DNA from: Mesorhizobium sp. dw_380
GTDB lineage: Bacteria > Pseudomonadota > Alphaproteobacteria > Rhizobiales > Rhizobiaceae
DNA: 64,000 nt
Assembly: GCF_018588885.1 (NCBI RefSeq)
Contig: NZ_JAFFIW010000031.1
Coordinates: 1 to 64,000 of the forward strand
Direction: 5' to 3'
The notes under the pieces were generated by a model. It was not told the DNA's origin. It saw nothing but the letters and a program-made list of their open reading frames with translations, and ran no database searches. The position numbers and the translations under genes are program-made. Position 1 is the first letter of the stretch. Each line of letters opens with the position of its first letter. Positions 25,282 through 33,659 of this stretch are shown in pieces.

Positions 25282-25306
25282 AAGGCGGCGGTTGCCCCGC
25301 CGCCTT
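25282..25306. terminator. Hairpin between DUF680 copies 1 and 2
   Basis: AAGGCGGCGG at 25282-25291 pairs perfectly with CCGCCGCCTT at 25297-25306. No long T run follows on the minus strand, so it may stabilise the upstream message rather than terminate fully. Confidence 0.6.
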
Positions 25307-25330
25307 GCGGTCGAATGTTGGTATCGGCTG

Positions 25331-25537
25331 TTAGTTGTTGCCGAACAGGTTGCGGTCGGCGCCCTGGACGGGCTTCTGTGCAGCCGGCTCCGACTTCTTG
25401 GTCGATGCCGTGTACGAGCTGTCGGTCGAAGTAACCGCGGGCTGATTGGCGCCGTTGGAGCCGAAGTTGTCGCTGCCGGCAAAAGCGCTGCCGGAAATGG
25501 CCAGAACGGCCGCGGCAGCAAGGATGATCTTCTTCAT
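25331..25537 (-). CDS. DUF680-type small exported protein, copy 2
   Basis: A 68-residue protein with signal peptide MKKIILAAAAVLAISGSAFA and a Ser/Thr-rich mature part ending in GADRNLFGNN. It is the most divergent of the three in the centre (GSNGANQPAVTSTDSSYTA). The frame is open 57 bases upstream, but ATG 25537 begins the signal peptide. Hairpins lie on both sides of the gene. No function is known. Confidence 0.85.
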   Translation of the reverse strand: MKKIILAAAAVLAISGSAFAGSDNFGSNGANQPAVTSTDSSYTASTKKSEPAAQKPVQGADRNLFGNN

Positions 25538-25572
25538 TTCAAGTACTCCTGAATTTCTGGACTTAGCCAGGG

Positions 25573-25590
25573 CGGCGGGCAAACCCGCCG
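25573..25590. terminator. Hairpin between DUF680 copies 2 and 3
   Basis: CGGCGGG and CCCGCCG form a seven-base stem with a CAAA loop. It occupies the same relative position as the hairpin at 25282-25306, so the whole gene-plus-hairpin unit appears to have been duplicated. Confidence 0.55.
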
Positions 25591-25608
25591 TCAACTGGGG
25601 GTCGGCTG

Positions 25609-25812
25609 CTAGTTGTTGCCGAAGAGGTTGCGGTCGGCGCCCTGGACGACAGACTGCTTTTCCGCCGGAGCCGACGTCTTGATCGAAGCCGTATGCGAGC
25701 TGTCAGCGGTCGCCTGCTTGTTGATGTCGCTCCAGCCAACGTTGTCGTTGCCGGCAAAGGCGCTGCCGGAAATGGCCAGAAGGGCTGCGGCAGTGAGAAC
25801 AATCTTTTTCAT
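25609..25812 (-). CDS. DUF680-type small exported protein, copy 3
   Basis: A 67-residue protein whose signal peptide (MKKIVLTAAALLAISGSAFA) and C-terminus (GADRNLFGNN) are nearly identical to those of its neighbours. It shares NDNVGWSDINKQATA with copy 1, so copies 1 and 3 are the closer pair. It is the first of the three genes in the direction of transcription and probably lies closest to the promoter, in the gap upstream. No function is known. Confidence 0.85.
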   Translation of the reverse strand: MKKIVLTAAALLAISGSAFAGNDNVGWSDINKQATADSSHTASIKTSAPAEKQSVVQGADRNLFGNN

Positions 25813-26317
25813 TTTTGGTACTCCAGTATTTTTCCGTCCGTCTAGCGGCGTGTCTTGGGATTAAAATCGCGTCGTTCGGACAGCCCCGATGTGGGAAAGC
25901 CAACTGGCCGTTTCCAATCACGAAGTTGTTCAGCGTGGACCAAGAATCCACCACTTGAAATTGTGCCAGAGCCTTCTACATCAAACATTTTTCTCTTAGA
26001 TATCAAATGCTTATATAGAACCAGCGCTGCGATCACCAACTGTGTCTGAGGCTCAGCGTTCACACTGTCTTGCACGCACCGTCAACAGAAACGAACCGTT
26101 CGGTTCGATTTTAGTGCCCGCTAATAGTCACTTTTCGAAACCTTTAGCCGTATTGGCCCGCGTTCCGGATCGATTTTCGATCGCCGGCACAGCCGCCGCC
26201 GAGGCGATTTCCGGGCCGCGTTTGCGGCCCAGTCGTTACGCATGCGTGTCGCGCCGCATGGATGCGATGTCGCTTTCATGCCGATGTCGCAACCGCCGTC
26301 GTGATTAGATCATGCCA
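25813..26317. other. Gene-free region upstream of the DUF680 array and the riboswitch
   Basis: About 500 bases without a credible gene. The part from about 25940 to 26150 is distinctly richer in A and T than the rest of the window. It should contain the minus-strand promoter of the DUF680-type genes and the plus-strand promoter of the riboswitch transcript. Short open frames here have no coding character. Confidence 0.5.
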
Positions 26318-26497
26318 TCTCAGGTGCCGCTTCGTGACGACGGGGCGGAGAATTGGGAAGCCGGTCAAAGTCCGGCGCTGCCCCCGCAACGGTGGTGGAG
26401 TTCAAGTCGCAACGGGAGACCACTGGGCGAAAGCCTGGGAAGGTGTTGCGACCGTCCGCAAGGACACTCCAGAGCCCGGAAACCAGCCAGAGATTGC
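26318..26497 (+). promoter_or_regulatory. Cobalamin (B12) riboswitch
   Basis: The conserved core is easily read: CAGGTGCC near the start, GGGAAGCCGGTCAAAGTCCGG (26354 onward), then CGCTGCCCCCGCAAC at 26375-26390, the GCCTGGGAAGG segment at 26433-26443, and the B12 box AGCCCGGAAACCAGCC at 26473-26488. About 120 bases of expression platform follow, including a CCGGC-GCGA-GCCGG hairpin at 26547-26560. The first gene downstream is gbcA. Adenosylcobalamin binding usually switches such elements off. Confidence 0.92.
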
Positions 26498-26620
26498 TAG
26501 AACTCGACTGATCGCGGTGGGCGGTCAAGAGGCGGATGCTGCCCGTCCGGCGCGAGCCGGCATGCGGCCTTATCCTTCCTCCGTCACCACCAGTTCAGTC
26601 CTTGAATATGAGGACAGGAC

Positions 26621-27868
26621 ATGGATGCTCGCAACGACATGCTGAGGCTCTTGAATGGCCGCAGACAGGGCTTTTCGCTCGATCAGCCTTTCTACACCGA
26701 CCCGGACTATTTCAAGCTCGACATGGAGCTGATCTGGTATCGCGACTGGCTGTTCATCGGCCATGATTGCGAACTGCCGAAGCCCGGCAGCTATATCACC
26801 GTGCAGATCGGCGACTATCCGGTCGTGCTGGTGCGCGACCAGCATGGCAAGATCAACGCCTTCCACAATTCCTGCCGCCATCGCGGCAGCCGCGTCTGCA
26901 ACACCGACAGGGGCACGGCCGCCAAACTGGTCTGCCCCTATCACCAATGGACCTATGAGTTGGACGGCCGGCTGCTGTTCGCCCGCCAGATGGCCGACGG
27001 TTTCGACAAGAGCCAGTTCGGACTTAAGCCGGTCGCTTGCGAAAGCGTGGCCGGCTACATCTTCATCTGCCTGGCCAAGGAGCCCGCCGACTTCGCGCCG
27101 ATGCGGACGATGATCGAACCCTATCTCAAGCCGCACAGGCTCAGTGAAGCAAAAATCGCCTTCGAGAGCACGATCGTCGAGAAGGGCAACTGGAAGCTCG
27201 TCTGGGAGAACAACCGCGAGTGCTACCATTGCGCCGGCAATCACCCGGAGCTCTGCAAGACATTCCCGGAAGCGCCGACCGTGACCGGTGTGCAAGGCGC
27301 CGACAGCGATCCGGAGATGCTGGCCCATTGGGCCAAATGCGAGGCCGCCGGGCTGCCGAGCAAGTTCCGCATAGATCCGGCCGGGCAATACCGCGCCACC
27401 CGCGCGCCGCTGTTGCGCGATGCCGTCAGCTATACGATGAACGGCAAGCGGGCGGTGAAGAAGAACCTCTCCGACAGCGTCTCAGCCGACCGCATCGGCA
27501 CTTTGATGCACTATCACTACCCAACCACCTGGAACCATATCCTCATCGACCATGCCGTCACCTTCCGCGTGCTGCCGATCAGCGCCACGGAAACCGCGGT
27601 GACGACCAAATGGCTGGTTCACAAGGATGCGGTCGAGGGCGTCGACTACGATCTCGCCGAACTCACCCATGTCTGGACCGAGACCAACGACCAGGATCGC
27701 CGCATCGTCGAGGAAAACGCGCTCGGCATCCTCTCGCCGGCCTATGAGCCCGGCCCCTATTCGGAGCTGCACGAGGGCGGCGTCATCCAGTTCGTCGACT
27801 GGTATGCGCGCTTCATCGGCCCGCGCCTTGCCGAAGACGGACGCCCGGCGCTGCGCAGTGTCGCCTAG
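26621..27868 (+). CDS. gbcA: Glycine betaine demethylase, Rieske oxygenase subunit
   Basis: A Rieske non-haem iron oxygenase of 415 residues that removes one methyl group from glycine betaine to give dimethylglycine and formaldehyde. The Rieske [2Fe-2S] motif is CRHRGSRVC and CPYHQW at about 86-111. The mononuclear iron site includes NRECYHCAGNHPE near 203-215. It resembles Pseudomonas GbcA over its whole length, including TTKWLVHKDAVEGVDYD and the late PGPYSE. Relatives such as stachydrine or carnitine oxygenases are possible but less likely. The gene is preceded by a cobalamin riboswitch and followed by its reductase. Confidence 0.88.
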   Translation: MDARNDMLRLLNGRRQGFSLDQPFYTDPDYFKLDMELIWYRDWLFIGHDCELPKPGSYITVQIGDYPVVLVRDQHGKINAFHNSCRHRGSRVCNTDRGTAAKLVCPYHQWTYELDGRLLFARQMADGFDKSQFGLKPVACESVAGYIFICLAKEPADFAPMRTMIEPYLKPHRLSEAKIAFESTIVEKGNWKLVWENNRECYHCAGNHPELCKTFPEAPTVTGVQGADSDPEMLAHWAKCEAAGLPSKFRIDPAGQYRATRAPLLRDAVSYTMNGKRAVKKNLSDSVSADRIGTLMHYHYPTTWNHILIDHAVTFRVLPISATETAVTTKWLVHKDAVEGVDYDLAELTHVWTETNDQDRRIVEENALGILSPAYEPGPYSELHEGGVIQFVDWYARFIGPRLAEDGRPALRSVA

Positions 27869-27914
27869 CTCATGTCGTCCAAAGTGCTCCGCGCTTTTGG
27901 GATCACGACATGAG
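27869..27914. repeat. Palindromic element between gbcA and gbcB
   Basis: CTCATGTCGT at 27869-27878 and ACGACATGAG at 27905-27914 form a perfect 10-base inverted repeat. Inside it CCAAA and TTTTGG can extend the stem. It begins at the base after the gbcA stop and probably shapes mRNA processing between the oxygenase and reductase genes. Confidence 0.7.
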
Positions 27915-27935
27915 CAGAGCAAAAGGACTTGAGGG

Positions 27936-29045
27936 ATGAACGCGATGACTGATCTTGGCCTCTATCGCCATCTCGACCAGATGGCGCCCTGGAACGACAG
28001 GCTGCAAGTGCTGGAAGTGATCGGCGTCAGCGACGAGGCCCCTGGCGTGAAGACCTTCACCTTCCGGTCCGACAACCAGACCTGGTTCCGCTACAAGCCG
28101 GGCCAGTTCGTGACGCTGGAACTGCCGACATCGGACGGGCCGCTGATGCGGACCTATACGCTGTCGTCGTCGCCATCGCGGCCGTTCTCCATCGCGGTGA
28201 CGGTGAAGGCGCAGGCAGGCAGCGTCGGCACACGCTGGATGTTCGATCGCCTGGTGCCCGGTTCGCACGTCAAGGCCTATGGTCCGAGCGGCGACTTTTC
28301 ATTGCACAGCCATCCGGCGGCGAAATATCTGTTCATCTCGGCCGGTTCCGGCGTGACGCCGATGATGTCGATGCTGCGCTGGCTGAACGACTGCGCGCCA
28401 TGGACCGATGTCGGCTTCGTCAATTGCGCACGGCGCGCGGAAGAGATCATCTTCCGCAAGGAGCTCGAACTGCTCGGCGGCCATATGCCGGGCCTGTCGC
28501 TCGGCTTCATGATCGAGGAGCGGTCGAGCCGCGAGGGCTGGTACGGCCATATGGGCCGCATCGACGCCATCCGGCTGCCGCTGCTGGCGCCGGATTTCCG
28601 CGAACGCGAAATCTTCTGCTGCGGCCCGGACCCTTTCATGCGCGCGGTGCGCGGCATGCTGGAAGCCGCCGGCTTCGACATGACGAAATACCATCAGGAG
28701 AGCTTTGCGGCACCTGCGGTGGAGGAAATCCCGGCACCGTTCGCAGCGCCAGCGCAGGACGGCGCTGCCGTCCCTGTCGAAGCCACAACACCAATCCGCT
28801 TCGCGCTTTCGGACGTCGATGCCGAATGCGTCGCCGGCCAGACCGTGCTCCAGACGGCGCGCGGCTCGGGCGTGCGGATACCCGCGGCCTGCGAATTCGG
28901 CCTGTGCGGAACCTGCAAGGTGAAGAAAGTCTCCGGCGCCGTCGAGATGAGCCACAATGGCGGCATCCTCGATCACGAGATCGACGACGGCTTCATTCTC
29001 GCCTGTTGCTCGAAGCCGCTGTCGGCGCTTGAAATCGAGGCCTGA
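27936..29045 (+). CDS. gbcB: Glycine betaine demethylase, ferredoxin reductase subunit
   Basis: A 369-residue electron-transfer partner of GbcA. It has an FAD-binding domain (RTYTLSSSPSR at about 72-82), an NAD(P)H-binding domain (LFISAGSGVTPMMSML), and a C-terminal plant-type [2Fe-2S] ferredoxin domain with CEFGLCGTC at about 315-325 and a late Cys in LACCSKP. The SHNGGILDHEI stretch matches Pseudomonas GbcB. It follows gbcA after a 67-base gap that contains a palindrome. Confidence 0.9.
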   Translation: MNAMTDLGLYRHLDQMAPWNDRLQVLEVIGVSDEAPGVKTFTFRSDNQTWFRYKPGQFVTLELPTSDGPLMRTYTLSSSPSRPFSIAVTVKAQAGSVGTRWMFDRLVPGSHVKAYGPSGDFSLHSHPAAKYLFISAGSGVTPMMSMLRWLNDCAPWTDVGFVNCARRAEEIIFRKELELLGGHMPGLSLGFMIEERSSREGWYGHMGRIDAIRLPLLAPDFREREIFCCGPDPFMRAVRGMLEAAGFDMTKYHQESFAAPAVEEIPAPFAAPAQDGAAVPVEATTPIRFALSDVDAECVAGQTVLQTARGSGVRIPAACEFGLCGTCKVKKVSGAVEMSHNGGILDHEIDDGFILACCSKPLSALEIEA

Positions 29046-29236
29046 TCCGCTCGCGGCCCGACTGATTCCTGGAAATGGCCGGCGCGTCTCGAAAGCAAGC
29101 AGGCGACAGCAAGCCCGATCGAGGCAGTGGCGCTGTGCAAGTTCTGGCGGGCAGGCTGTGCTCACCCGACGGTTAGAACGCCTTTAACTGCTGAGCTGCT
29201 AGAAGACCAACAGTTCTGGTGGTGAAGGCTGTTGGC

Positions 29237-30803
29237 ATGGATGCGCCGCTCGTTGCTCCAGGCAAGCCGGCGGACTTGAAGTTCAGCCGGGCCGTGTTTC
29301 GTCTCGGCGCGCCGGCTGCCGCAACGCTGTTGATTGTTGCCTATGCGATCGCCGTGTCGCTCGTCGTCGTGCCGAGCAATGTCGACGTGTCGTGGCTGCT
29401 GACGGTTGGCGAGCGTGTCCTCAACGGCGAACGGCTTTATGCCGATATCGCCGAGGGCAACCCACCTTTTTCAACCTGGCTCTATCTGCCCTTTCTCGTC
29501 ATGGAACGGCTGACCGGGCTTGCAGCGGAGATTTGGGTGAGTGTCGGCCTGGCCGCGCTCGCGGTTGCTTCCGTCTGCTGTTCGGCGCGCATTCTCGCGC
29601 GGCGGGACGAAAAGACGCTGAAGCAATATGTCTGGATAATTCCGGCGGCGGTGTTTGTCGTGCTGTTCCTGTTCCCGCCGGATTTCGGCCAGCGCGAGCA
29701 GATTGCCGTCATCGCCTTGCTGCCCTGGCTGGCGCTGCTTGCGGCGCGTGATCGCGCAGCGGATTTTCGTGCGGGCAGTGTCACCGAGCGGATCGGTGCC
29801 GGTGTCGGTGCCGGTGTCTTCGTCATGATCAAACCGCCCTACAGTGTGCTGGCGCTGGCGGTGCCAGCCATGGTCATTGCACTGCAGCGACGTTCGCTGC
29901 ATCCGCTTTTGACGACGGAAAATGTGGTCGGTGGCACTCTGACAATCGTCTACCTGATTGCACTCGCCTTCTTCATGCAGCCCTTCTTTACCGACGTGCT
30001 TCCCCTGCTGCGCCAGGTTTATCTGCCGATGCGCTTGCCGGTGCTTGGCATGCTGATGCTATGGCCCGTCACGATGTTCGGGTTCCATGGCAGCGGCCAC
30101 GCTGGTCATGGCCTATCCCGGTCGTCTTCATTGCGATGTGAAAATATTGCTTCTGGCAGGAGCGGCCTACGTCCCCGCCTTCGTCATCATGGGCAAGGGC
30201 TGGACCTATCAGGCGCTGCCGTTCCTGACGTTCAGCGTCCTGGCGTTCATGCTTCAATACATCCGGCAGCCGCCGCTGCAAAGCCTTCCGATACTGGCCA
30301 AGGCCGGCACGGTGCTCGGCATGCTTTTGGCGGTAATGCTTGCCGTGCAACAGCAAATATCAGCCTTCGCAGAGCCTCGCAACGATCTTGACGCGGCGAC
30401 TGCCGCCATCACCCGCGCCGTCGATCGCCCGGCCGTCATATCAATCGGTTCGCGCCTGCAGATCGGCAACCCGCTTGTCCGAATGATCGGCGCCCGCCTT
30501 GTCGGGCATCATCCTTCCGCCTGGATGATCCACGATTCCGGGGTTCTGATCGAGGAGGAAAGGGATCCGGTCAAACGCATGGAGTTGGACGTCCTGCGGC
30601 AGAAATACACGCTTGCTATCGCTGCCGAAGTTGCAGCCAAGCGGCCTGATATTGTTCTCGACGACGGAACGGAACAGCCGCGTTCGCCCGAGCCTCTCCG
30701 CGACAGCCCCGCGATGGCAAGGGCTCTGCAAGGCTATCGCCTACTGCATCAGAACGCGTCGACAACCGTGCTCATTCGCACCGATATCGCCCCGCGTGAG
30801 TAG
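29237..30803 (+). pseudogene. Polytopic membrane protein gene with a one-base frameshift
   Basis: Two overlapping frames encode one protein. The first frame (from ATG 29237, or GTG 29219) gives about eight membrane segments and runs through LMLWPVTMFG. The sequence then makes sense only in the next frame, as MAAATLVMAYPG and onwards to 30803, adding two or three helices and a soluble tail. One extra G in the CGGG run near 30079-30082 would explain the shift; removing it reads MFGSMAAATLVM. The first frame continues out of phase to 30391 with low-quality sequence. The gene resembles GT-C-fold membrane glycosyltransferases in layout, but the family was not identified. A sequencing error is possible. 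Confidence 0.75.
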
Positions 30804-30845
30804 GCGATACCGAAGCGTGATCGATTGAGGCCTTGGAGCGAACAG

Positions 30846-32066
30846 CTACTGTGCACCGCTGCCCGAGGCACGGGAACCAAGAGTTCCACCCTCACGGCGT
30901 CTTATGTCGACAAGCATCCACCCCGACAAGGACAACGGTACCAGCACGCCAATGCCAAGTCCGGCATTGTTCACCAGATGGGCAATGCCCGGGTAAAGCC
31001 AGATCAACGCCAGAAAAATCCTCGGCATGGCGCTGCGCGTCGAGAATAGATAGGCGACGGCAGCGGCCAAGCCTATCGTATCATAGCTGTAGCCGTAAGG
31101 CGTCGCCAGCGTTGCCAGCACGGCGGTGAGAACCACTCTTTCGCCGTGCCGCATCTGCCGCCATGGCAGCCATATCCAGAAAGCCGCGGAGATGGCGGCG
31201 ATGGTCGCAACGGCCTGCATCGCATAGGCGACTGTCAGCCCCGATCCACATGCGCGCGCCAGGAAGAACATGGTGGCGGCGTTGGACTGGTAGGGCTGCG
31301 GATAGGGTGCCTCCAGAATCGCGGTCATCAAGGGGCGGGTTTCCGTCCAGAACAGTCGCCAGACGTCAAATCCGAGCGATGCGCCGGTCAGCATGAACAG
31401 CGCCGCCGAGGACAGGGCGGCGGCGGCGATGGCCCGCCAATTGCCGCTCGCCAATAGGCAGAATGGGACCAGAATCCCGAGATGCGGCTTGATCGTCAGC
31501 AAGCCGAACAGCAGCCCGGCCACGATCGGCCGCCTGGGCGCGACGGCCATTCCGCCGATGAGGAGAGCGGTGGTCAAGGCGCCGTTTTGGCCGAAGATGG
31601 CATTGACGAAGACGGCCGGACACACAAGGATGGCGGCTTCGGCGAGCGCGCCCAGTTTCAACGGCCGCACCGCCAGCCAGAGGCAGAAGACGGTGCCGAA
31701 CGTCCAGATGAAATAGGCCGAAAAAATCGGCAGCAGCGCAAGCGGCGCGCCGAAGACGAGGATGCTGGGTGGGTAGCTCCATTCCTGATTGGGCAGATCG
31801 GGCGAGAACATAAGCCGCAGCGCCGCGCGATAGCCGTCAACGTCGAACAGCAAGGCCACATGGCCGTCGAGCGCCATGCGCCCGCCGGCCCATAGATTGG
31901 TGAAGTCCCAATAAGGCAGCCGGTCGCTAAGTTCAGAGAAGCCGTGCTCGCCGAAGGTCCACAGCGCAAGATGGTAGCGCAGCCCGATCAGCATTCCGGT
32001 GCACAGCACAAGCGCCGCGAATTGGAAATCGGAACGGTTGCGGGCAGTCTGGTTGTTCGGCGCCAT
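30846..32066 (-). CDS. GT87-like (DUF2029) membrane glycosyltransferase
   Basis: A polytopic inner-membrane protein of 406 residues with about ten hydrophobic segments. The DUF2029/GT87 pattern is visible: YWDFTNLWAGGRMAL near the N-terminus (the acidic loop after the first helix), SYPPSILV, the FGQNGALTTALL motif, and LLTIKPHLGILVP. These proteins use polyprenyl-phosphate sugars, for example mannosyl donors. ATG 32066 has a GGAAGA site and was preferred to the TTG five codons upstream. It is convergent with the frameshifted membrane protein gene, which may be functionally related. Confidence 0.85.
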   Translation of the reverse strand: MAPNNQTARNRSDFQFAALVLCTGMLIGLRYHLALWTFGEHGFSELSDRLPYWDFTNLWAGGRMALDGHVALLFDVDGYRAALRLMFSPDLPNQEWSYPPSILVFGAPLALLPIFSAYFIWTFGTVFCLWLAVRPLKLGALAEAAILVCPAVFVNAIFGQNGALTTALLIGGMAVAPRRPIVAGLLFGLLTIKPHLGILVPFCLLASGNWRAIAAAALSSAALFMLTGASLGFDVWRLFWTETRPLMTAILEAPYPQPYQSNAATMFFLARACGSGLTVAYAMQAVATIAAISAAFWIWLPWRQMRHGERVVLTAVLATLATPYGYSYDTIGLAAAVAYLFSTRSAMPRIFLALIWLYPGIAHLVNNAGLGIGVLVPLSLSGWMLVDIRRREGGTLGSRASGSGAQ

Positions 32067-32121
32067 TGCGTTGTCTTCCAAGACCCTGGCAGCTTGATAA
32101 GGGACACGCGTTAAGATCGGC

Positions 32122-32751
32122 TTATACAGAGCCTTCCTCCGGCTTCGTCACCCGCCGCAAGGTCAGATTGATCCGGCCGCCATTCTTGAGCAGTGCCGAG
32201 GTTGAAGGATAGATGCGGTCGACGCCGTGAAAACAGAGGCGGCCCTCGCCGCCGAGTACGACGACGTCGCCGCTTTTCAGCCTGAACGACTTGGTGGCGC
32301 CTTCGCGCGTCGTCTGGCCGACCCTGAACAGGCAATCGTCGCCTAGCGAAACGGAGACGACGGGTGCCGAGAAATCGGCCTCGTCGCGATCCTGGTGCAG
32401 GCCCATCTTTGCGTCCGCCGTGTAGAAATTGACCAGACAGGCCTCCGGCGGATTCGGATAGCCCGATACCTGCCGCCAGAGATCGAGCAGGCTCTCCGGA
32501 ATCGGCGGCCACGGCTCTCCGGTCAGCGGATGCGTCGGCTGGTAGCGATAGCCGCGGTCCTTGTCGGTGACCCAGCCGAGCGGGCCGCAATTGGTCATGC
32601 GCACGCTCATCTCCTTGCCGGTGCGCGGCATGGCCGGCACGTACAGCGGCGCCTGCTGGACGATGCTTCTCACATCCTCGACCAGCGTCTCCTGCACGGT
32701 GCGCGGCAGATAGGCCGGCATGTGGCGGACGCCCTTGGGCAGAACGAGCAT
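32122..32751 (-). CDS. alkB: AlkB, alpha-ketoglutarate-dependent DNA repair dioxygenase
   Basis: A 209-residue Fe(II)/2-oxoglutarate dioxygenase that reverses N-alkyl damage on adenine and cytosine. It has the iron ligands of the HxD motif in GLHQDRDE and the distal His in CFHGVDRIYP, and a 2-oxoglutarate-binding Arg in RINLTLRRV. The substrate-side MTNCGPLGW stretch is typical. It is transcribed alone. The neighbours give no hint of a full Ada regulon. Confidence 0.95.
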   Translation of the reverse strand: MLVLPKGVRHMPAYLPRTVQETLVEDVRSIVQQAPLYVPAMPRTGKEMSVRMTNCGPLGWVTDKDRGYRYQPTHPLTGEPWPPIPESLLDLWRQVSGYPNPPEACLVNFYTADAKMGLHQDRDEADFSAPVVSVSLGDDCLFRVGQTTREGATKSFRLKSGDVVVLGGEGRLCFHGVDRIYPSTSALLKNGGRINLTLRRVTKPEEGSV

Positions 32752-33124
32752 GGATTGCCTCGCATGACGATGGTTGAGGGCCGCAACATGCCACCATCCA
32801 ACGCAAACGGCGACCCGAAAGCCGCCTGTCGAGGCGCGAGCCCGCTACCGTGTGAACAAACGCCGAATTCGCTTTCTGAATGCGGCGACGGTCTGTTTCG
32901 GTGATCGCGATGACTTTGAGCGTAAGGCGTGCGTGAAGGTGTCGACGTCTGCAACTCGCGGTGAGCGCGCGACGGTGTGCAACAGCGGCTATTGCTACAT
33001 GGGCGAGAGCCGCAACATCACGGCTTCGCCGAAGCGCCGATGGGTAGGATCCGCTGTGTTGCCCGCCTGCTGGACGCACAAACACTCTCGTCAAACTCGA
33101 TCAAGCACGCACATGGTGTGGTGC
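32752..33124. other. Gene-free region between alkB and arfB
   Basis: No convincing gene or RNA was found in these 373 bases. An inverted repeat AAGCAC...GTGCTT at 33103-33126 overlaps the end of arfB and could be its weak terminator. The alkB promoter must lie at the left end. Confidence 0.4.
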
Positions 33125-33562
33125 TTAATCGTTATCCACCCGGCCGCGCAGCTTCTTGATCGTGCCGCGTCCGGCCTTGCTCTTCAGCCGCCGTTCCACC
33201 GCGCCTTTCGAGGGCCGCGTCTTCTTGCGCGGCGGCGGTGGCGGCTCGGCGGCCTTGGCGACAAGTGCTGCGAGCCTTGCGCGGGCATCGGCCCGGTTCT
33301 GCTCCTGGGTGCGGAAGCGCCCCGCCTCGATGACGATGACGCCGTCCTTGGTGGCGCGCTGGCCGGCAAGCTTGATCGTACGGGTGCGCACGCGCTCCGA
33401 CAGGCCCGCCGCATTGGCCGCATCGAAGCGCAACTGCACCGCCGTCGCCACCTTGTTGACGTTCTGGCCGCCGGGACCGGACGAGCGGATGAAATCCTCG
33501 TGCAGGTCGCTCGCGTGGATCACGGCTTCGCCTGATATGATGATGTTGTCGTCGGTCGGCAT
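33125..33562 (-). CDS. arfB: Peptidyl-tRNA hydrolase ArfB (ribosome rescue factor)
   Basis: A 145-residue protein that releases peptides from ribosomes stalled on broken mRNA. The catalytic GGQ motif is in RSSGPGGQNVNKVAT (about residues 27-41). The C-terminal tail is strongly basic (KKTRPSKGAVERRLKSKAGR), as needed to occupy the empty mRNA channel. The frame is open much further upstream, but that sequence lies over the pckA terminator and is not family-like, so ATG 33562 was chosen. Confidence 0.94.
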   Translation of the reverse strand: MPTDDNIIISGEAVIHASDLHEDFIRSSGPGGQNVNKVATAVQLRFDAANAAGLSERVRTRTIKLAGQRATKDGVIVIEAGRFRTQEQNRADARARLAALVAKAAEPPPPPRKKTRPSKGAVERRLKSKAGRGTIKKLRGRVDND

Positions 33563-33597
33563 GCCGCAGTCATGGCGCGGCGGACCGAAAAAGAAAA

Positions 33598-33617
33598 GGC
33601 CCGATCGAAACCGGGCC
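33598..33617 (-). terminator. pckA terminator
   Basis: GGCCCG and CGGGCC form a GC-rich stem, followed on the minus strand by a T-rich run (TTTTCTTTTT). It lies about 40 bases after the pckA stop. Confidence 0.8.
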
Positions 33618-33659
33618 CTCGATGGTTCTAACCGGCAACGATGCCCCGCGGCCTGGCGA

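Noticed and set aside
26042..26308. Short open frame before the riboswitch
   Set aside because: GTG start without a ribosome-binding site; Arg/Ser-rich translation with no sign of selection.
32774..33535. Plus-strand frame between alkB and arfB
   Set aside because: Mostly antisense to arfB; composition is that of a shadow frame.
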